The position numbers and the translations under genes were made by a program. DNA of 64,000 bases from Halomonas sp. 54_146 (GTDB lineage Bacteria > Pseudomonadota > Gammaproteobacteria > Pseudomonadales > Halomonadaceae). The notes below the pieces were generated by a model that was given only the letters and a program-made list of their open reading frames with translations, was not told where the DNA came from and did no database searches. Of this stretch, positions 51,459 to 60,317 are shown piece after piece. Location of the stretch: NCBI RefSeq assembly GCF_001507855.1, contig NZ_LGEN01000003.1, positions 62,001-126,000 on the forward strand, given 5' to 3'. Every line of letters starts with the position of its first letter. Position 1 is the first letter of the stretch.

Positions 51459-53225
51459 ATGGCAAAGCAACAGGAAGCAACGGATTTGCAGCGGGCACTA
51501 AAAGCCTGCAAAGGTTCGTTCTTATCGGTGGGCTTTTTCAGTATGTTTGTTAACTTACTGATGCTCGTGCCGCCAATGTACATGCTGCAAGTCTACGACC
51601 GCGTAATTACCACCCAAAGTGTTGATACGCTGCTGATGTTGACACTCGTGGTTGTCTTTCTATTCATGATCATGGGAGGGTTGGAGCTTGTTCGCTCACG
51701 CATATTAGTGCGTGTTGGTAACCGGTTAGATATCAGCATTAATGAGCGCTTGTACGGCGCTATGTTTCGCCGCAGCTTAGTCGCGCAAGGCGGCTCAAGC
51801 GCTCAGCCACTGAGTGACTTAACCAGCTTACGGCAATTCTTAACTGGCAATAGTCTGTTTGCTTTCTTCGATGCGCCCTGGGTGCCGATTTATATTGGGG
51901 TCATGTTTTTATTCCACCCTTGGCTAGGTATCTTCGCAATCGGGGCTGGGCTGATCCTCATTGCACTGGCTATCGCCAACGAAAAGTCGACCAAGGGCCT
52001 GCTGGCTGAAGCAAACAGCGAGCATATCCAAGCACAAAACCTGGCCAACTCTAATTTGCGTAACGCTGAAGTGCTGCATGCCATGGGCATGTTGCCAGGC
52101 ATTATGGGCCGCTGGTCTCAGCGCCATCATGAATTCCTCTCGAAACAGTCACAGGCAAGCGACAGAGCCGGTGCACTCACGAACACCTCTAAAGTGACTC
52201 GTATGCTGGCGCAGTCTTTAATTTTAGGGCTAGGTGCGCTGCTAGTGCTTAGAGGCGAGATGACCCCCGGCATGATGATTGCAGGCTCCATCTTAATGGG
52301 CCGTGCACTAGCGCCTATTGACCAATTGATTGGTGGCTGGAAAGGCTTTGTATCAGCACGTGGCGCTTATGGCCGTCTGAATGACCTGCTGGAGCAAATT
52401 CCTGCCGAACAGCGCAAAATGTCGCTACCGGCACCCCAAGGGCACGTGGCGCTGGAAGGTGTGGCTGCCGCGCCGCCGGGATCACGCATGGCGACTATTC
52501 GCGGCATCAATTTTAGCGTACCCAAGGGTGAGCATATTGGCATCATTGGGCCAAGTGCCGCGGGAAAATCTACGCTGGCGCGCGTGTTGCTAGGTATCTG
52601 GCCCTCGCAAGTTGGTGATGTGCGCCTCGATGGCGGGGTAATCACTCAATATAATCGTGATGAAATTGGCCCCTACATTGGCTATTTGCCGCAAGACATT
52701 GAGCTGTTTGATGGCACCATCAGCGAAAATATCGCTCGTTTTGGCAACATAGACCCGCAAAAGGTTGTGGAAGCCGCGAAGAAAGCGGGCGTACACGAAA
52801 TGATTCTGGAATTGCCCAACGGCTACGACACAGTGATTTCCGCCAGCAGCGGTGCGCTTTCAGGCGGCCAACGCCAACGCGTAGGGCTGGCGCGTGCGCT
52901 GTATGGTAACCCGGTGCTTGTCGTGCTGGATGAACCCAATGCCAACCTAGATGACGCGGGTGAACGCGCACTGGCAGCGTCTATTGCCCAGCTGAAGGCC
53001 GAAGGTGCCACTCTGTTTGTGATCAGCCATCGCACCAGCGTGTTGAAAAATATGGATAAACTGCTGGTGATGAAAGAAGGTCAGGTCAGTATGTTTGGCC
53101 CTCGTGACCAAGTCCTTGCCCAGTTTGCTAAAAAACCAAGCCCTCAGGTGAATAAGCAAAGTGCAGCCCGTCTTTCTGCCATAGCAGGCGGCCGTGGTGC
53201 TGGTAGCGAAAGCGAGGAGAAGTAA
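51459..53225 (+). CDS. Type I secretion ABC exporter (PrtD/HasD type)
   Basis: The 588-residue inner-membrane ATPase drives one-step export through a type I system. The N-terminal half has membrane helices (FLSVGFFSMFVNLLMLVPPMYMLQVYDRVI and VVVFLFMIMGGLELV) and no C39 peptidase domain, so substrates are not processed. The ATPase shows Walker A GPSAAGKSTLARVLLG, the Q-loop GYLPQDIELFDG, signature LSGGQRQRVGLARAL, and Walker B VVLDEPNANLDD. The layout is that of PrtD/AprD/HasD. It is followed one base later by the HlyD gene and then TolC. Its neighbours suggest that the two DUF4214 enzymes are its cargo. Confidence 0.93.
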   Translation: MAKQQEATDLQRALKACKGSFLSVGFFSMFVNLLMLVPPMYMLQVYDRVITTQSVDTLLMLTLVVVFLFMIMGGLELVRSRILVRVGNRLDISINERLYGAMFRRSLVAQGGSSAQPLSDLTSLRQFLTGNSLFAFFDAPWVPIYIGVMFLFHPWLGIFAIGAGLILIALAIANEKSTKGLLAEANSEHIQAQNLANSNLRNAEVLHAMGMLPGIMGRWSQRHHEFLSKQSQASDRAGALTNTSKVTRMLAQSLILGLGALLVLRGEMTPGMMIAGSILMGRALAPIDQLIGGWKGFVSARGAYGRLNDLLEQIPAEQRKMSLPAPQGHVALEGVAAAPPGSRMATIRGINFSVPKGEHIGIIGPSAAGKSTLARVLLGIWPSQVGDVRLDGGVITQYNRDEIGPYIGYLPQDIELFDGTISENIARFGNIDPQKVVEAAKKAGVHEMILELPNGYDTVISASSGALSGGQRQRVGLARALYGNPVLVVLDEPNANLDDAGERALAASIAQLKAEGATLFVISHRTSVLKNMDKLLVMKEGQVSMFGPRDQVLAQFAKKPSPQVNKQSAARLSAIAGGRGAGSESEEK

Positions 53226-53226
53226 C

Positions 53227-54606
53227 ATGAGCGATCAAAAGCGTAATCTCCCCACGTCGTCTGAAATAGATGTCACCCCCAATGGGCCTGTCACGTTAGA
53301 CGGCGAAGCCCACGAAAAGCTACCCACCAACGATAAAGGCTATCGTAAACTCGGCTACGCGATTCTCGTGTTTGCCTTGGGAGGGTTTGCATTGTGGGCC
53401 GCGACCGCCTCCTTGGCCGTCGCCGTGGTTGCACCTGGCAGCGTGTCAATTGAGTCCTTCAAGCGCACGGTGCAACACTTGGAAGGCGGCATTGTTGAGC
53501 AACTGCTGGTAGAAGACGGCGACAAAGTAAAAGCCGGTGACACCCTGCTGGTATTAAGTGATACGCAGGCGGCTTCTCAGCTTGCCATTGCCCGCTCCCA
53601 ATACCTGATTAATCGCGCCATGGAAGCCCGCTTACTTGCCGAGCAAGAAAGGGCAGACGTGATGGAAATACCCGAAGATATTCAAGATGCAGGCAATCCG
53701 CGTGTTCAGCAAGTGGTGGCGGTACAGCAAAGCCTGTTCGCTGCGCGCCGTCAGTCGTTGAAAAGCACCTTAGAAGCGCTGGATGAACAAATTGTACAAA
53801 TGCGCGAGCAAATTGAAGGGCTAGAACAGCGCACGCGAGTAAATGCCAGCCGTATTAGCTCGTTGCGTTCTGAAGCAGAAGACTTTCGTTCGCTTTACCG
53901 TGAAGGCCTGGGTGATAACCAGCGCCTGCGTGAATTAGAACGGCAAGTGCTGCAATACGAAGGCGATAACGCAGAGTTTCGTGCCAACATTGCCCAGCTG
54001 CGCTCGCAGATCAGTGAAAATCGCATGCAGCGGGAAATCCAGCAGCAAGAGTTCCAAAAAGAAGTAGGCGAACAATTGCGCGATGCACAAGCGCAAATTG
54101 CCGAAGCAGAAGAACAGATTATTTCATTGCAAGACCAAGTGGAACGCACGGTAGTCACCGCCCCCGTATCCGGCACGGTGGTTGGCCGCCAAGTGCACAC
54201 CATCGGCGCGGTGATTCGTGCCGGTGATACCATTATGGATGTCGTACCTTCTAATGAAGGTTTTGTCGTAGAAGCACGCATCCCCACGCGTGATATCGAT
54301 AATATTTTTATCGGCCAATTTGCTGAAATTCGGTTCAGTGCCTTCAATCAGCGCTTAACCGATGTTATTGATGGCGAGGTTATTCACGTGAGTGCCGACA
54401 GCTTTGAAGACGAAGCCACGGGTGAAAACTACTACCGTGCTCGCGTGCGTGTCACTGAAGCTGGCCAAGAAAACATGAGCGAACAGATGCGGCTGCTCTC
54501 TGGCATGCCCGCCGAAGTCATGCTTCGCACCGGCGAGCGGACCTTTGCAAGCTATATCGCCAAGCCCATCACCGACATGCTGGCTCGCGCTATCCGGGAG
54601 GATTAA
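53227..54606 (+). CDS. Type I secretion membrane-fusion protein (HlyD/PrtE type)
   Basis: The ATG at 53227 (459 residues) has GAGGAG eight bases ahead, embedded in the end of the ABC gene. One membrane helix lies near residues 45-70 (LGYAILVFALGGFALWAATASLAV). Then come the lipoyl half FKRTVQHLEGGIVEQLLVEDGDKVKAGDTLL and a long coiled coil (about 100-310). The second lipoyl half is VVTAPVSGTVVGRQVHTIGAVIRAGDTIMDVVP. The end LSGMPAEVMLRTGERTFASYIAKPITD is typical of the PrtE/HasE group. It bridges the ABC exporter and TolC. Its stop overlaps the TolC start by one base. Confidence 0.93.
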   Translation: MSDQKRNLPTSSEIDVTPNGPVTLDGEAHEKLPTNDKGYRKLGYAILVFALGGFALWAATASLAVAVVAPGSVSIESFKRTVQHLEGGIVEQLLVEDGDKVKAGDTLLVLSDTQAASQLAIARSQYLINRAMEARLLAEQERADVMEIPEDIQDAGNPRVQQVVAVQQSLFAARRQSLKSTLEALDEQIVQMREQIEGLEQRTRVNASRISSLRSEAEDFRSLYREGLGDNQRLRELERQVLQYEGDNAEFRANIAQLRSQISENRMQREIQQQEFQKEVGEQLRDAQAQIAEAEEQIISLQDQVERTVVTAPVSGTVVGRQVHTIGAVIRAGDTIMDVVPSNEGFVVEARIPTRDIDNIFIGQFAEIRFSAFNQRLTDVIDGEVIHVSADSFEDEATGENYYRARVRVTEAGQENMSEQMRLLSGMPAEVMLRTGERTFASYIAKPITDMLARAIRED

Positions 54607-56114
54607 TGACACGGACGACACGCTTTACCCTAAGCGCACTGGCACTCGCTGTCTCGCTAGTCAGTCAGCCTGTATTAGCACAAGATGATGTGCCAGGAGG
54701 CGCAACTGGAGACGTACCTGCAAACGCGCAAGCGCTAGCTGAATACCAAGCCCTGGAAGCTGCTGAGCAGCCTACCGCTGCCCGGCAGCTGCCTTCGCTA
54801 CCTGAGCTGTTTATGCGGGCATTGGAAAACGATGCCGAGCTATCTAGCCAGCGTTTTGAAGTAGAAGCCACGCGTGAAGAAATAGCGATGGCCCGTTCAC
54901 AGCTGCTGCCCCAGGTAAGCGCCACTGGGGGGTATCTTTGGCAAGATTCCACCAATATTCAAACAGTAGGTGAAGAAGACCTAGGCCAACCCGCTACTAG
55001 GCCGGGTGAAATTGACGAAAAATATTGGCAGCTCCAGCTTCAGCAGCCCCTGTTTAGTTTAGAGCGTTGGCGTGGCATGGATGTAGCCGACGCCCAGGTA
55101 AGTGCCGCTGAACTTCAGCTGGCCGTAGTAGAGCAAGACCTTGCGCTACAGGTGACAGAAGCCTACGTACAAGCCTATTTGGCAGCGCAGCGACTAGGGC
55201 TTTTAGAATCACAGCAGGCATCGCTAGAGCTACAGTTGCGCCAAGCCAGCCGAGCTTTCGACCTAGGGGTTGGTAACCGAGTTGATCTTTTAGAAGCCCA
55301 GTCGCGTCTTGATCAAGCGATTTCCGATGCAGTGGAAGCGGAAAATGAACTCGATAATGCATTAAGTGAGCTTGAGCGGCTGACGGGTACGCTACCGACT
55401 TTTCGCGATGTCACCACCTTAGGCGAGTTATCCAATCTGCAAATAGTTCGCGACTTTGGCCGTCAAGACGAGTGGCTAGCAAGAACCGGGCAAAATTTAA
55501 AGGTACGGCTAGCTCAAGGTGAACAGCAGATTACCCAGGCAGACACCAGCACACGAAAGGCTGGCTACTACCCAGAAGTCAACCTCAACCTAAGCTACTC
55601 AGACCGAGTAAGCGATGACGAACTGCGTGAAAGCGAAGACTACCGCGCCAGCGTAGAAGTCAGCGTGCCTATTTACCGGGGTGGCTACACCAACGCCAGC
55701 GTGCGCCAGGGCGAACTGCGCATCGAAGCAGGCCGAGCAGCAGTCGATAACGAGCGCAACCTGGCGGTGCAAGAAGTGCGGGCTCGTTTGCGCTCTTTGA
55801 GCGGCGGTGTGCGGCGTTTAGATGCTATTACCCAGGCGATAGAATCCAGCGAGCTATTTCTAGAAGCAGCAGAGCGCGGTGAACAGCTGGGCCTACGCGA
55901 CTTGGTTGATGTACTTGATGCGCGGGCAAGTCTCTATGACCAGCGTATCCAGTTTGTTGATGTGGTTGGTGAATATGCACTGGACCGCCTAGCGCTAAAA
56001 ACTGCCGTAGGTGAATTAAACAGCAGCGATTTGGTTGAGATCATGACACTGCTAAGCTCTATGACAGGCCAGATGACAAGCCAGAGCGCTGGGCCGAACG
56101 AGACAGCAGGGTAA
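54606..56114 (+). CDS. Type I secretion outer-membrane channel, TolC family
   Basis: The 502-residue protein has a signal peptide (TLSALALAVSLVSQPVLA|QDD) and the two-repeat TolC fold. Repeat 1 includes ARSQLLPQVSATGGYLWQDS and LQLQQPLFSLERWRGMDVA. The helical segments are long (LEAQSRLDQAISDAVEAENELDNAL). Repeat 2 includes RKAGYYPEVNLNLSYSDRV and VEVSVPIYRGGYTNASVRQ. It overlaps the HlyD gene by one base (TAATG) and ends only 10 bases before the sugar-transferase gene. The secretion genes therefore run straight into the polysaccharide genes. Confidence 0.93.
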   Translation: MTRTTRFTLSALALAVSLVSQPVLAQDDVPGGATGDVPANAQALAEYQALEAAEQPTAARQLPSLPELFMRALENDAELSSQRFEVEATREEIAMARSQLLPQVSATGGYLWQDSTNIQTVGEEDLGQPATRPGEIDEKYWQLQLQQPLFSLERWRGMDVADAQVSAAELQLAVVEQDLALQVTEAYVQAYLAAQRLGLLESQQASLELQLRQASRAFDLGVGNRVDLLEAQSRLDQAISDAVEAENELDNALSELERLTGTLPTFRDVTTLGELSNLQIVRDFGRQDEWLARTGQNLKVRLAQGEQQITQADTSTRKAGYYPEVNLNLSYSDRVSDDELRESEDYRASVEVSVPIYRGGYTNASVRQGELRIEAGRAAVDNERNLAVQEVRARLRSLSGGVRRLDAITQAIESSELFLEAAERGEQLGLRDLVDVLDARASLYDQRIQFVDVVGEYALDRLALKTAVGELNSSDLVEIMTLLSSMTGQMTSQSAGPNETAG

Positions 56115-56124
56115 TGGTTGCCGC

Positions 56125-57501
56125 ATGGCCGTATTAAAAGGAACACAAACCAACGATTGGCTTCGGCGTGCCATGCGCTGCTTTGACGCTGGCATTGCCA
56201 TGTTGGTATCGCTCTTAGCTCTCTGGGCCATGCCGCATATCAATGCAGACAGCGACGACTACCTCTTTTTGATCGTGATTGGCAGCTTAATCCTGCCCGC
56301 CGTTGGCGAGTTAATGGGGCTTTATCAACCTTGGCGTGGGCGTAGTTTATACACCATGCTTGGGGTTTACGTGCTTAGTTGGCTGGCGGCCATCGGTGTT
56401 ATCAGCTTGCTGCTGGTGGCCACTCAAACGACGCAGAGTTTCTCACGCCTGTGGATGGGAATCACGTCGCTGGCGGTTTTACTGGCCGGCAGCCTAGTGC
56501 GTACTGCCCTTTATAGCTATTTGCGCCATCTGCGTGCGTCAGGGCGTAACCTGAAAAACGTTCTAGTGATCGGGCAGCCCAATAATATCAGCCTGCTTGA
56601 GCGGCGCGTCAGCGGTTTACCCCACGCCGGTTACGTTATTGTGGGTCAGCACTTGGATACAGGCGATAAAGCCTTCATGGAAAGCATGGCAATATTTGCC
56701 AAGCAAAACGCATTTAAGCGTGAGTTTGATGAAATTTGGCTAGGCTATCCGCTGGTAGAAGGTGCACGAGTGCGTGAACTAATGAGCCTGTTGGCGGGTA
56801 TTCCGACCTCTATTCGCTTCTTCCCCGATCTACCCGATATACGCTTGCTTAACCACCGCATTACGCAGGTAGCGGGTTTATATTCGCTAGAGCTTAATTA
56901 CACGCCGCTCAATGGCCCTATGCGTTTTCTCAAAGCACTGGAAGACCGCATTTTAGGGCTAGTGCTGTTTGCGCTCTTTAGCCCTGTGATGTTGTGCATA
57001 GCTATCGCGGTTAAATGGAGTATGGGTGGCCCGGTACTTTTTAAGCAAGAGCGGCATGGGTTAGATGGCAAACGGTTTAGAATTTACAAATTTAGAACCA
57101 TGCATTTGCATGATGGTACACACACCAAACAAGCATCACATTACGACGAGCGAGTAACGCCATTAGGCAGCTTTCTGCGCCGTACCAGCTTGGATGAATT
57201 GCCTCAGTTATATAACGTGCTGCAAGGCCGAATGTCACTGGTTGGCCCCAGGCCCCATGCCATGGATCATAATGATCATTATAAAGATCATATTGATATT
57301 TATATGCAGCGCCACCGTGTGAAACCGGGAATGACCGGTTGGGCACAAGTCAATGGGCTGCGCGGTATTACCAACGATGTCAAGCTTATGGAGAGGCGTG
57401 TCGAGTACGACCTGTATTACATAGAGCGATGGTCGTTAGGGTTTGACTTGAAAATACTGGCAATGACGTTAACCAAAGGTTTCATTAACAGCCAGCCTTA
57501 A
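56125..57501 (+). CDS. Polyprenyl-phosphate glycosyl-1-phosphate transferase, WcaJ-like
   Basis: The 458-residue enzyme loads the first sugar phosphate onto undecaprenyl phosphate. Four N-terminal membrane helices (residues about 15-125) and a CoA-binding-like middle (LKNVLVIGQPNNISLLERRVSG) are followed by the catalytic domain. That domain shows KWSMGGPVLFKQERHGLDGK, FRIYKFRTM, RTSLDELPQLYNVLQGRMSLVGPRP, and VKPGMTGWAQVNGLRG. This is the full WcaJ/ExoY signature; the sugar is most often glucose or galactose. Together with the Wzm/Wzt pair downstream it is an uncommon match of initiator and export route. Confidence 0.92.
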   Translation: MAVLKGTQTNDWLRRAMRCFDAGIAMLVSLLALWAMPHINADSDDYLFLIVIGSLILPAVGELMGLYQPWRGRSLYTMLGVYVLSWLAAIGVISLLLVATQTTQSFSRLWMGITSLAVLLAGSLVRTALYSYLRHLRASGRNLKNVLVIGQPNNISLLERRVSGLPHAGYVIVGQHLDTGDKAFMESMAIFAKQNAFKREFDEIWLGYPLVEGARVRELMSLLAGIPTSIRFFPDLPDIRLLNHRITQVAGLYSLELNYTPLNGPMRFLKALEDRILGLVLFALFSPVMLCIAIAVKWSMGGPVLFKQERHGLDGKRFRIYKFRTMHLHDGTHTKQASHYDERVTPLGSFLRRTSLDELPQLYNVLQGRMSLVGPRPHAMDHNDHYKDHIDIYMQRHRVKPGMTGWAQVNGLRGITNDVKLMERRVEYDLYYIERWSLGFDLKILAMTLTKGFINSQP

Positions 57502-57523
57502 TAAAAAAGCGCAGGGTCAGTCA

Positions 57524-57568
57524 CTATTTTCCAGTACGTAATCAGTGCCTCAGCAGTACGGAAAATAG
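57524..57568 (+). other. Inverted repeat between the sugar transferase gene and manC
   Basis: CTATTTTCC-AGTAC (57524-57537) is complementary to AGTAC-GGAAAATAG (57555-57568), with a loop of about 17 bases. No T run follows, so it is not a clear terminator. It could be an operator or an RNA-stability element. Confidence 0.4.
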
Positions 57569-57636
57569 CTAAGTAAACGATCTTATTAAGGTTGGGATGC
57601 CGTGGGCTAATAAATGGCTTATCTCAAGGAGGAAAT

Positions 57637-59079
57637 ATGATTTTTCCGGTGATTTTATCCGGTGGTTCTGGTTCACGGCTATGGCCGGTATCCCGCGAGC
57701 ACTACCCCAAGCAGTTTTTGAATCTCCACAAAGATGACCGCAGCCTGTTACAAGAAGCGGCTCAACGCCTGGATAATGTAGAAGACACTGGCACGCCAAT
57801 CGTTGTCTGTAATGAAGATCACCGATTTCTAGTCGCCGAGCAGATGCATCAAATTGGCCTGGGAAATACCCAGATTATTTTAGAGCCATGTGGGCGTAAC
57901 ACAGCTCCAGCGCTGGCATTAGCAGCGTTGGCAGCCCATAGCATCAGTGCAGAAGCTGAGCTGTTAGTCATGCCTGCTGATCACGTTATAAAAAACGAAA
58001 CAGCCTTTGCCGAAGCCGTTAACAAAGGCCGCGAGCTGGCCAGCCACGGCAAATTAGTCACTTTTGGCATTACCCCCAACGCACCCCACACGGGGTATGG
58101 CTACATTAAACGCGGCAGCGCCCAAGGCGCGGGCTACAACGTTGATACCTTCGTAGAAAAGCCAGACCAGGCGCGGGCACAAAGCTACCTGGCCAGCGGC
58201 GACTACCTTTGGAACAGCGGTATCTTCTTGTTCAAAGCAGGCGCTTACCTGGCTGCCCTGCGCCAGCACGCGCCAGATATTTTAGACGTGTGCGAACATG
58301 CCTACGCACAGCGCAGTGAAGACCTCGACTTCCTGCGGGTTGACCAGGAAATTTTTGCCCAGTGCCGCAATGAATCTATCGACTACGCAGTGATGGAGCA
58401 CACCGCAGATGCGGCCGTGGTGCCCATGGACCCAGGCTGGAGCGACATCGGAGCTTGGGACGCCCTACACGCGCTAAAAGCACCTGAAGACCCGATCAAC
58501 GGCAACGCCCTCCACGGCGATGTCATGATCCACAACACCCACAACAGCCTGATTCACAGCGAATCGCGGCTAGTGGCAGCGGTGGGCGTTAACAACTTGG
58601 TGATTGTTGAAACCGATGATGCGGTGCTAGTAGCCGACCGCCATCAGGCACAAGACACCAAGCTGATCGTTAATGCGCTCAAAGCCGCAGGGCGCAAAGA
58701 ATCAACGTCACACAAGCGCGCCTACCGCCCCTGGGGGCATTACCACACCATGGTGTTAACCGACAGCTTCCAAGTGAAGGAAATTGTGGTGAATCCAGGC
58801 GGCAAGCTCTCACTGCAGATGCACCACCACCGTGCAGAACACTGGGTAGTGGTAAGGGGAACGGCCAAGGTAACCCAAGGCGAAGGCCACGGTGACCTGA
58901 GCAATTTAAACAGCTTCCTGCTTTCTGAAGACGAATCTACCTATATACCATTAGGCACGGTGCACCGCCTTGAAAACCCAGGGGTGATTCCACTGCACCT
59001 GATTGAAGTGCAAACCGGCTCCTATTTAGGGGAAGACGACATCGTCCGCTACAATGATGACTATGGGCGCTGCCAGTAA
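57637..59079 (+). CDS. manC: Mannose-1-phosphate guanylyltransferase / mannose-6-phosphate isomerase
   Basis: The ATG at 57637 (480 residues) follows a perfect AAGGAGG. The protein is the bifunctional AlgA/ManC type that makes GDP-mannose. The N-terminal nucleotidyltransferase shows FPVILSGGSGSRLWPVSREHYPKQ, EPCGRNTAPALALAA, FVEKPD and WNSGIFLFKA. A linker has MDPGWSDIGAWDAL. The C-terminal type II isomerase cupin shows YRPWGHYHTM, VNPGGKLSLQMHHHRAEHWVVVRGTA and RLENPG. It supplies the mannose donor for the two GT4 enzymes that follow. A phosphomannomutase candidate lies at 42-44 kb. Confidence 0.95.
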   Translation: MIFPVILSGGSGSRLWPVSREHYPKQFLNLHKDDRSLLQEAAQRLDNVEDTGTPIVVCNEDHRFLVAEQMHQIGLGNTQIILEPCGRNTAPALALAALAAHSISAEAELLVMPADHVIKNETAFAEAVNKGRELASHGKLVTFGITPNAPHTGYGYIKRGSAQGAGYNVDTFVEKPDQARAQSYLASGDYLWNSGIFLFKAGAYLAALRQHAPDILDVCEHAYAQRSEDLDFLRVDQEIFAQCRNESIDYAVMEHTADAAVVPMDPGWSDIGAWDALHALKAPEDPINGNALHGDVMIHNTHNSLIHSESRLVAAVGVNNLVIVETDDAVLVADRHQAQDTKLIVNALKAAGRKESTSHKRAYRPWGHYHTMVLTDSFQVKEIVVNPGGKLSLQMHHHRAEHWVVVRGTAKVTQGEGHGDLSNLNSFLLSEDESTYIPLGTVHRLENPGVIPLHLIEVQTGSYLGEDDIVRYNDDYGRCQ

Positions 59080-59130
59080 AACGGCTGTGGGCCTTCAAGT
59101 GCCGTTTTATTGTTAGGGTTAAGCGTTTTC

Positions 59131-60303
59131 ATGAGTATAAACAATCAGCTAGCCGCCATGCAGGAAGAGTACCGCACATGGCGCGTTGTTATTGTGCATG
59201 ACTGGTTAGTGGTCAACGGCGGCGCTGAAAAAGTACTGGCAGCCTTATTAAAAGCCTTTCCCCAGGCTGATGTGATGACGCTGGTAAATTTTTTACCAGC
59301 GTCAGAGGCAGCATGGCTTGCCCCTCACCGCATCGTTACCAGTTGCTTGCAACGTATGCCCTTTGCGCGCCGCTATTATCGCCACTATTTGCCGATGATG
59401 TCCTACGCCATAGAGCAGTTTGATTTGCGCGGGTACGATCTGGTGATCTCATCAAGCCACGCGGTGGCCAAGGGCGTGATTACTCATCCTGGTCAGCAAC
59501 ACATCTGTTATTGCCACACTCCTATGCGCTACGCCTGGGATATGAAAGAGCATTACCTTGAAAACGCGCGTTTCCGTTTACCGCTGATGGAAACGTTTGT
59601 CAGGAAAACGCTCAAACGGCTGCGTCAGTGGGACTACTTTGGTGCCAGTCAAGTCGATCACTTTATCGCCAATTCCTACAATGTTGCACAGCGTATCAGC
59701 AAGTATTACCGCCGAGAGGCGAGTGTTTTATATCCACCGGTAGATATTGAACAGTTTGTGCTGAATACCGAGCCACGTGATGATTACTACTTAGCAGCGT
59801 CAAGGCTGGTACCGTATAAGCGACTTGATCTAATCATTGAGGCGTTTAAAGCTACTCCCCATCGGCGGCTCAAAATTGTAGGTGATGGGCCTGAGTACGC
59901 CCGTTTAGCAGCGCTAGCAGAAGGCCATACGCACATAGAGCTGCTCGGTTATCAGCCTAATGAGCAATTAATAACGCTGATGAGCCAGGCCCGTGGTTTT
60001 ATTTTTGCTGCGGATGAAGACTTCGGTATCTTACCCCTTGAAGCTCAAGCCTGCGGTACACCCGTTATTGCTTACGGCAAAGGCGGCGCGCTGGAAACGG
60101 TAAAAGACATCCACCACGGTGACACCGCTACAGGCGTACTATTCGAACAGCAAAGCCCAGCGAGCCTGCTCAATGCTATTGAGCAGTTTGAAGAGCACCA
60201 CTTTCAGCCCCAGGCCTGCCGGCAACAAGCCGAGCAGTTCAGCTATGCGCTATTCTGGCAGCGCCTACAAATACTACTGGGTGAGGTAAAGCGCGCCGAC
60301 TAG
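59131..60303 (+). CDS. GT4-family glycosyltransferase, WbaZ-like
   Basis: The ATG at 59131 (390 residues) is preferred to a TTG at 59110. The N-terminal domain has VVIVHDWLVVNGGAEKVLAALL and ISSSHAVAKGVITHPGQQHICYCHTPMRYAWD. The C-terminal nucleotide-sugar domain has YYLAASRLVPYKRLDLIIEAF, LKIVGDGPEY and FAADEDFGILPLEAQACGTPVIAYGKGGALE. The latter holds the E-x7-E pair of retaining GT-B enzymes. It is likely a mannosyltransferase, given manC directly upstream. The ribosome site is weak. Confidence 0.87.
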   Translation: MSINNQLAAMQEEYRTWRVVIVHDWLVVNGGAEKVLAALLKAFPQADVMTLVNFLPASEAAWLAPHRIVTSCLQRMPFARRYYRHYLPMMSYAIEQFDLRGYDLVISSSHAVAKGVITHPGQQHICYCHTPMRYAWDMKEHYLENARFRLPLMETFVRKTLKRLRQWDYFGASQVDHFIANSYNVAQRISKYYRREASVLYPPVDIEQFVLNTEPRDDYYLAASRLVPYKRLDLIIEAFKATPHRRLKIVGDGPEYARLAALAEGHTHIELLGYQPNEQLITLMSQARGFIFAADEDFGILPLEAQACGTPVIAYGKGGALETVKDIHHGDTATGVLFEQQSPASLLNAIEQFEEHHFQPQACRQQAEQFSYALFWQRLQILLGEVKRAD

Positions 60304-60317
60304 CGCGAATATTTTCC

